Shown: in pieces, positions 12,795-13,694 of the stretch
Layout: the number at the start of each line of letters is the position of its first letter
Numbering within the stretch: position 1 is the first letter of the stretch
DNA from: Sulfidibacterium sp046706345
GTDB taxonomy: Bacteria > Bacteroidota > Bacteroidia > Bacteroidales > F082
Assembly (NCBI GenBank): GCA_046706345.1
Contig: JBJKPL010000164.1
Location: forward strand, 1 to 13,694
Length of the DNA stretch: 13,694 nt
Direction: 5' to 3'
The notes under the pieces: model-generated
What the model saw: the letters and a program-made list of their open reading frames with translations, nothing else
Database searches by the model: none
Told to the model about the DNA's origin: nothing
Position numbers and translations under genes: made by a program

Positions 12795-13694
12795 TTACGC
12801 CTGAACCTGCTGTTTGCTTTTCAAAATAAACCGGTCGTAGATCCACAAACCGGCCACGGCGATGAATCCGATCACGGCAAAGACCATCCAGATGTTGGCT
12901 GGATGATAGTGTTTCCACAGAAATTCGGTTACCTGAGCATGGTTCATCCCGGTGAGTTTACAAAACCGGTCGATGTAATCGTTCTGGGTAAAGTCGGTGG
13001 CTTTGGAGATGGCCGGAATATGCAATCCGCGTTTGGCGGCTTCGATCTGCAACAGCGAGATCTTGTCGCTCATGGTCTGGTACACCCTTCCGGAAAGAAA
13101 ACCTGCCAGCAGGTTGCCGATGGCCACCGGCAGAAATGAATATCCCATATACAGCCCCACTTTTTCCCGGGGGGCAATCAGGCCGATGTATTCGGTGAAT
13201 TTGGGCGAAGAAGCCATTTCCCCAAGTGAGAAGATCAAAATGCCCAGCACTACGAACAGAACGCTGTGGGTGGCAAAAGCCAGTCCCACGCCGACAGCGG
13301 AAACAATGATGCCGCTGATCATGGAGTTGATGGGCCGCAACCGCATCACAACGGAAGAAACGATGATCTGGAATAAAATGATAAATCCCGAATCGAAACT
13401 TACCACGATCTCCGGCTCGATTACCTTGCGGCCGTCACCGGGACCGAAGAACCAGGTAAGTCCCGACCAGATGTTCTGGAAGAAATCGAACAACGGTTTG
13501 GTGTTCACCCACTGGTCGATGAAGTTGGGCAGCGTATAAAAGATCTGGTTGAACATGGTCCAGAAACCTACGATAAACACCAGAAAGAGAATAAATTTCG
13601 AGTCTCTGAAGATGGTGGTAATATTTCTGAATATTTTTTTGTTGTCTTCACCGATGGGCAGCGTGTTGATGAAATCCACAAATTTGAAGCTGAG
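12795..13694 (-). CDS. MFS transporter, POT/peptide-transporter-like (partial, 3' part)
   Basis: The visible 299 residues are the C-terminal part of a polytopic transporter; the frame is open to the right edge, so the N-terminal half lies outside. About six membrane segments are visible. The block SSPKFTEYIGLIAPREKVGLYMGYSFLPVAIGNLLAGFLSGRVYQ resembles the conserved C-terminal region of proton-coupled oligopeptide transporters (E...P..Y...AP....G..MG...L..A.GN..AG). A hydrophilic insert (about residues 210-260, AAKRGLHIPAISKATDFTQNDY and onward) before the last helix is also typical of Bacteroidota relatives. Oligopeptide uptake is the likeliest role, but the substrate is not proven. The gene ends just before REP-like copy B, with no clear T-tailed terminator. 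Confidence 0.75.
   Translation of the reverse strand, partial: LSFKFVDFINTLPIGEDNKKIFRNITTIFRDSKFILFLVFIVGFWTMFNQIFYTLPNFIDQWVNTKPLFDFFQNIWSGLTWFFGPGDGRKVIEPEIVVSFDSGFIILFQIIVSSVVMRLRPINSMISGIIVSAVGVGLAFATHSVLFVVLGILIFSLGEMASSPKFTEYIGLIAPREKVGLYMGYSFLPVAIGNLLAGFLSGRVYQTMSDKISLLQIEAAKRGLHIPAISKATDFTQNDYIDRFCKLTGMNHAQVTEFLWKHYHPANIWMVFAVIGFIAVAGLWIYDRFILKSKQQVQA

Noticed and set aside
12578..12829. Plus-strand reading frame of 83 codons across the repeats
   Set aside because: It starts in the tandem repeat and runs through two palindromes and copy B; the product is low-complexity repeat translation with no domain.

Overview
The window looks like a piece of a Bacteroidota chromosome, probably Bacteroidales or Marinilabiliales-like. 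The lipid A genes lpxD, lpxC, fabZ and lpxA stand directly next to efp, an arrangement familiar from that phylum. Several intergenic regions carry the phylum's -7 promoter motif TAnnTTTG, and clear Shine-Dalgarno sites are mostly absent. No plasmid, phage or CRISPR locus is visible, and no transposase gene.

Layout. Positions 1-236 (minus) hold the start of a response regulator, cut by the left edge. On the plus strand follow a rhomboid protease (487-1089) and a surface-polysaccharide set: a Wzx-like flippase (1183-2679), a Wzz-like chain-length protein (2838-3785) and a Wzy/WaaL-type polymerase or ligase (3789-5225). A hairpin terminator at 5228-5251 separates this set from a convergent minus-strand block. 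In transcription order that block is an Lrp/AsnC regulator (9877-9362), lpxD, lpxC, fabZ, lpxA and efp. The regulator is divergent from a Cys/Met-metabolism PLP enzyme (10108-11316). Then come a 4HBT-type thioesterase (11406-11828), a small two-helix membrane protein (11932-12354), about 440 bp of non-coding repeats, and the 3' part of a POT-like transporter (12795-13694, minus), cut by the right edge.

How the genes work together. LpxA, LpxC and LpxD perform the first, second and third steps of lipid A synthesis, and FabZ competes with LpxA for the same 3-hydroxyacyl-ACP pool. The flippase, chain-length and polymerase/ligase proteins would export, size and join the glycan that may be attached to lipid A or a related carrier. 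The window is therefore rich in outer-surface biogenesis. The Lrp-like protein probably controls itself and the divergent PLP enzyme through AT-rich palindromes between them; because it lies 38 bp upstream of lpxD, it may also be transcribed with the lipid A genes.

The points most worth a second look are: (1) a perfect 9-bp-arm palindrome over the start codon of the Lrp-like gene, with further symmetric sites over the divergent promoter; (2) separate, 8-nt overlapping lpxC and fabZ, which in many Bacteroidota are one fused gene; (3) two diverged copies of a two-hairpin REP-like element with a third palindrome and a four-unit tandem repeat between them; (4) mutually exclusive stems in the leader of the wzz-like gene. 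I do not see a clear new defence or mobile system here.
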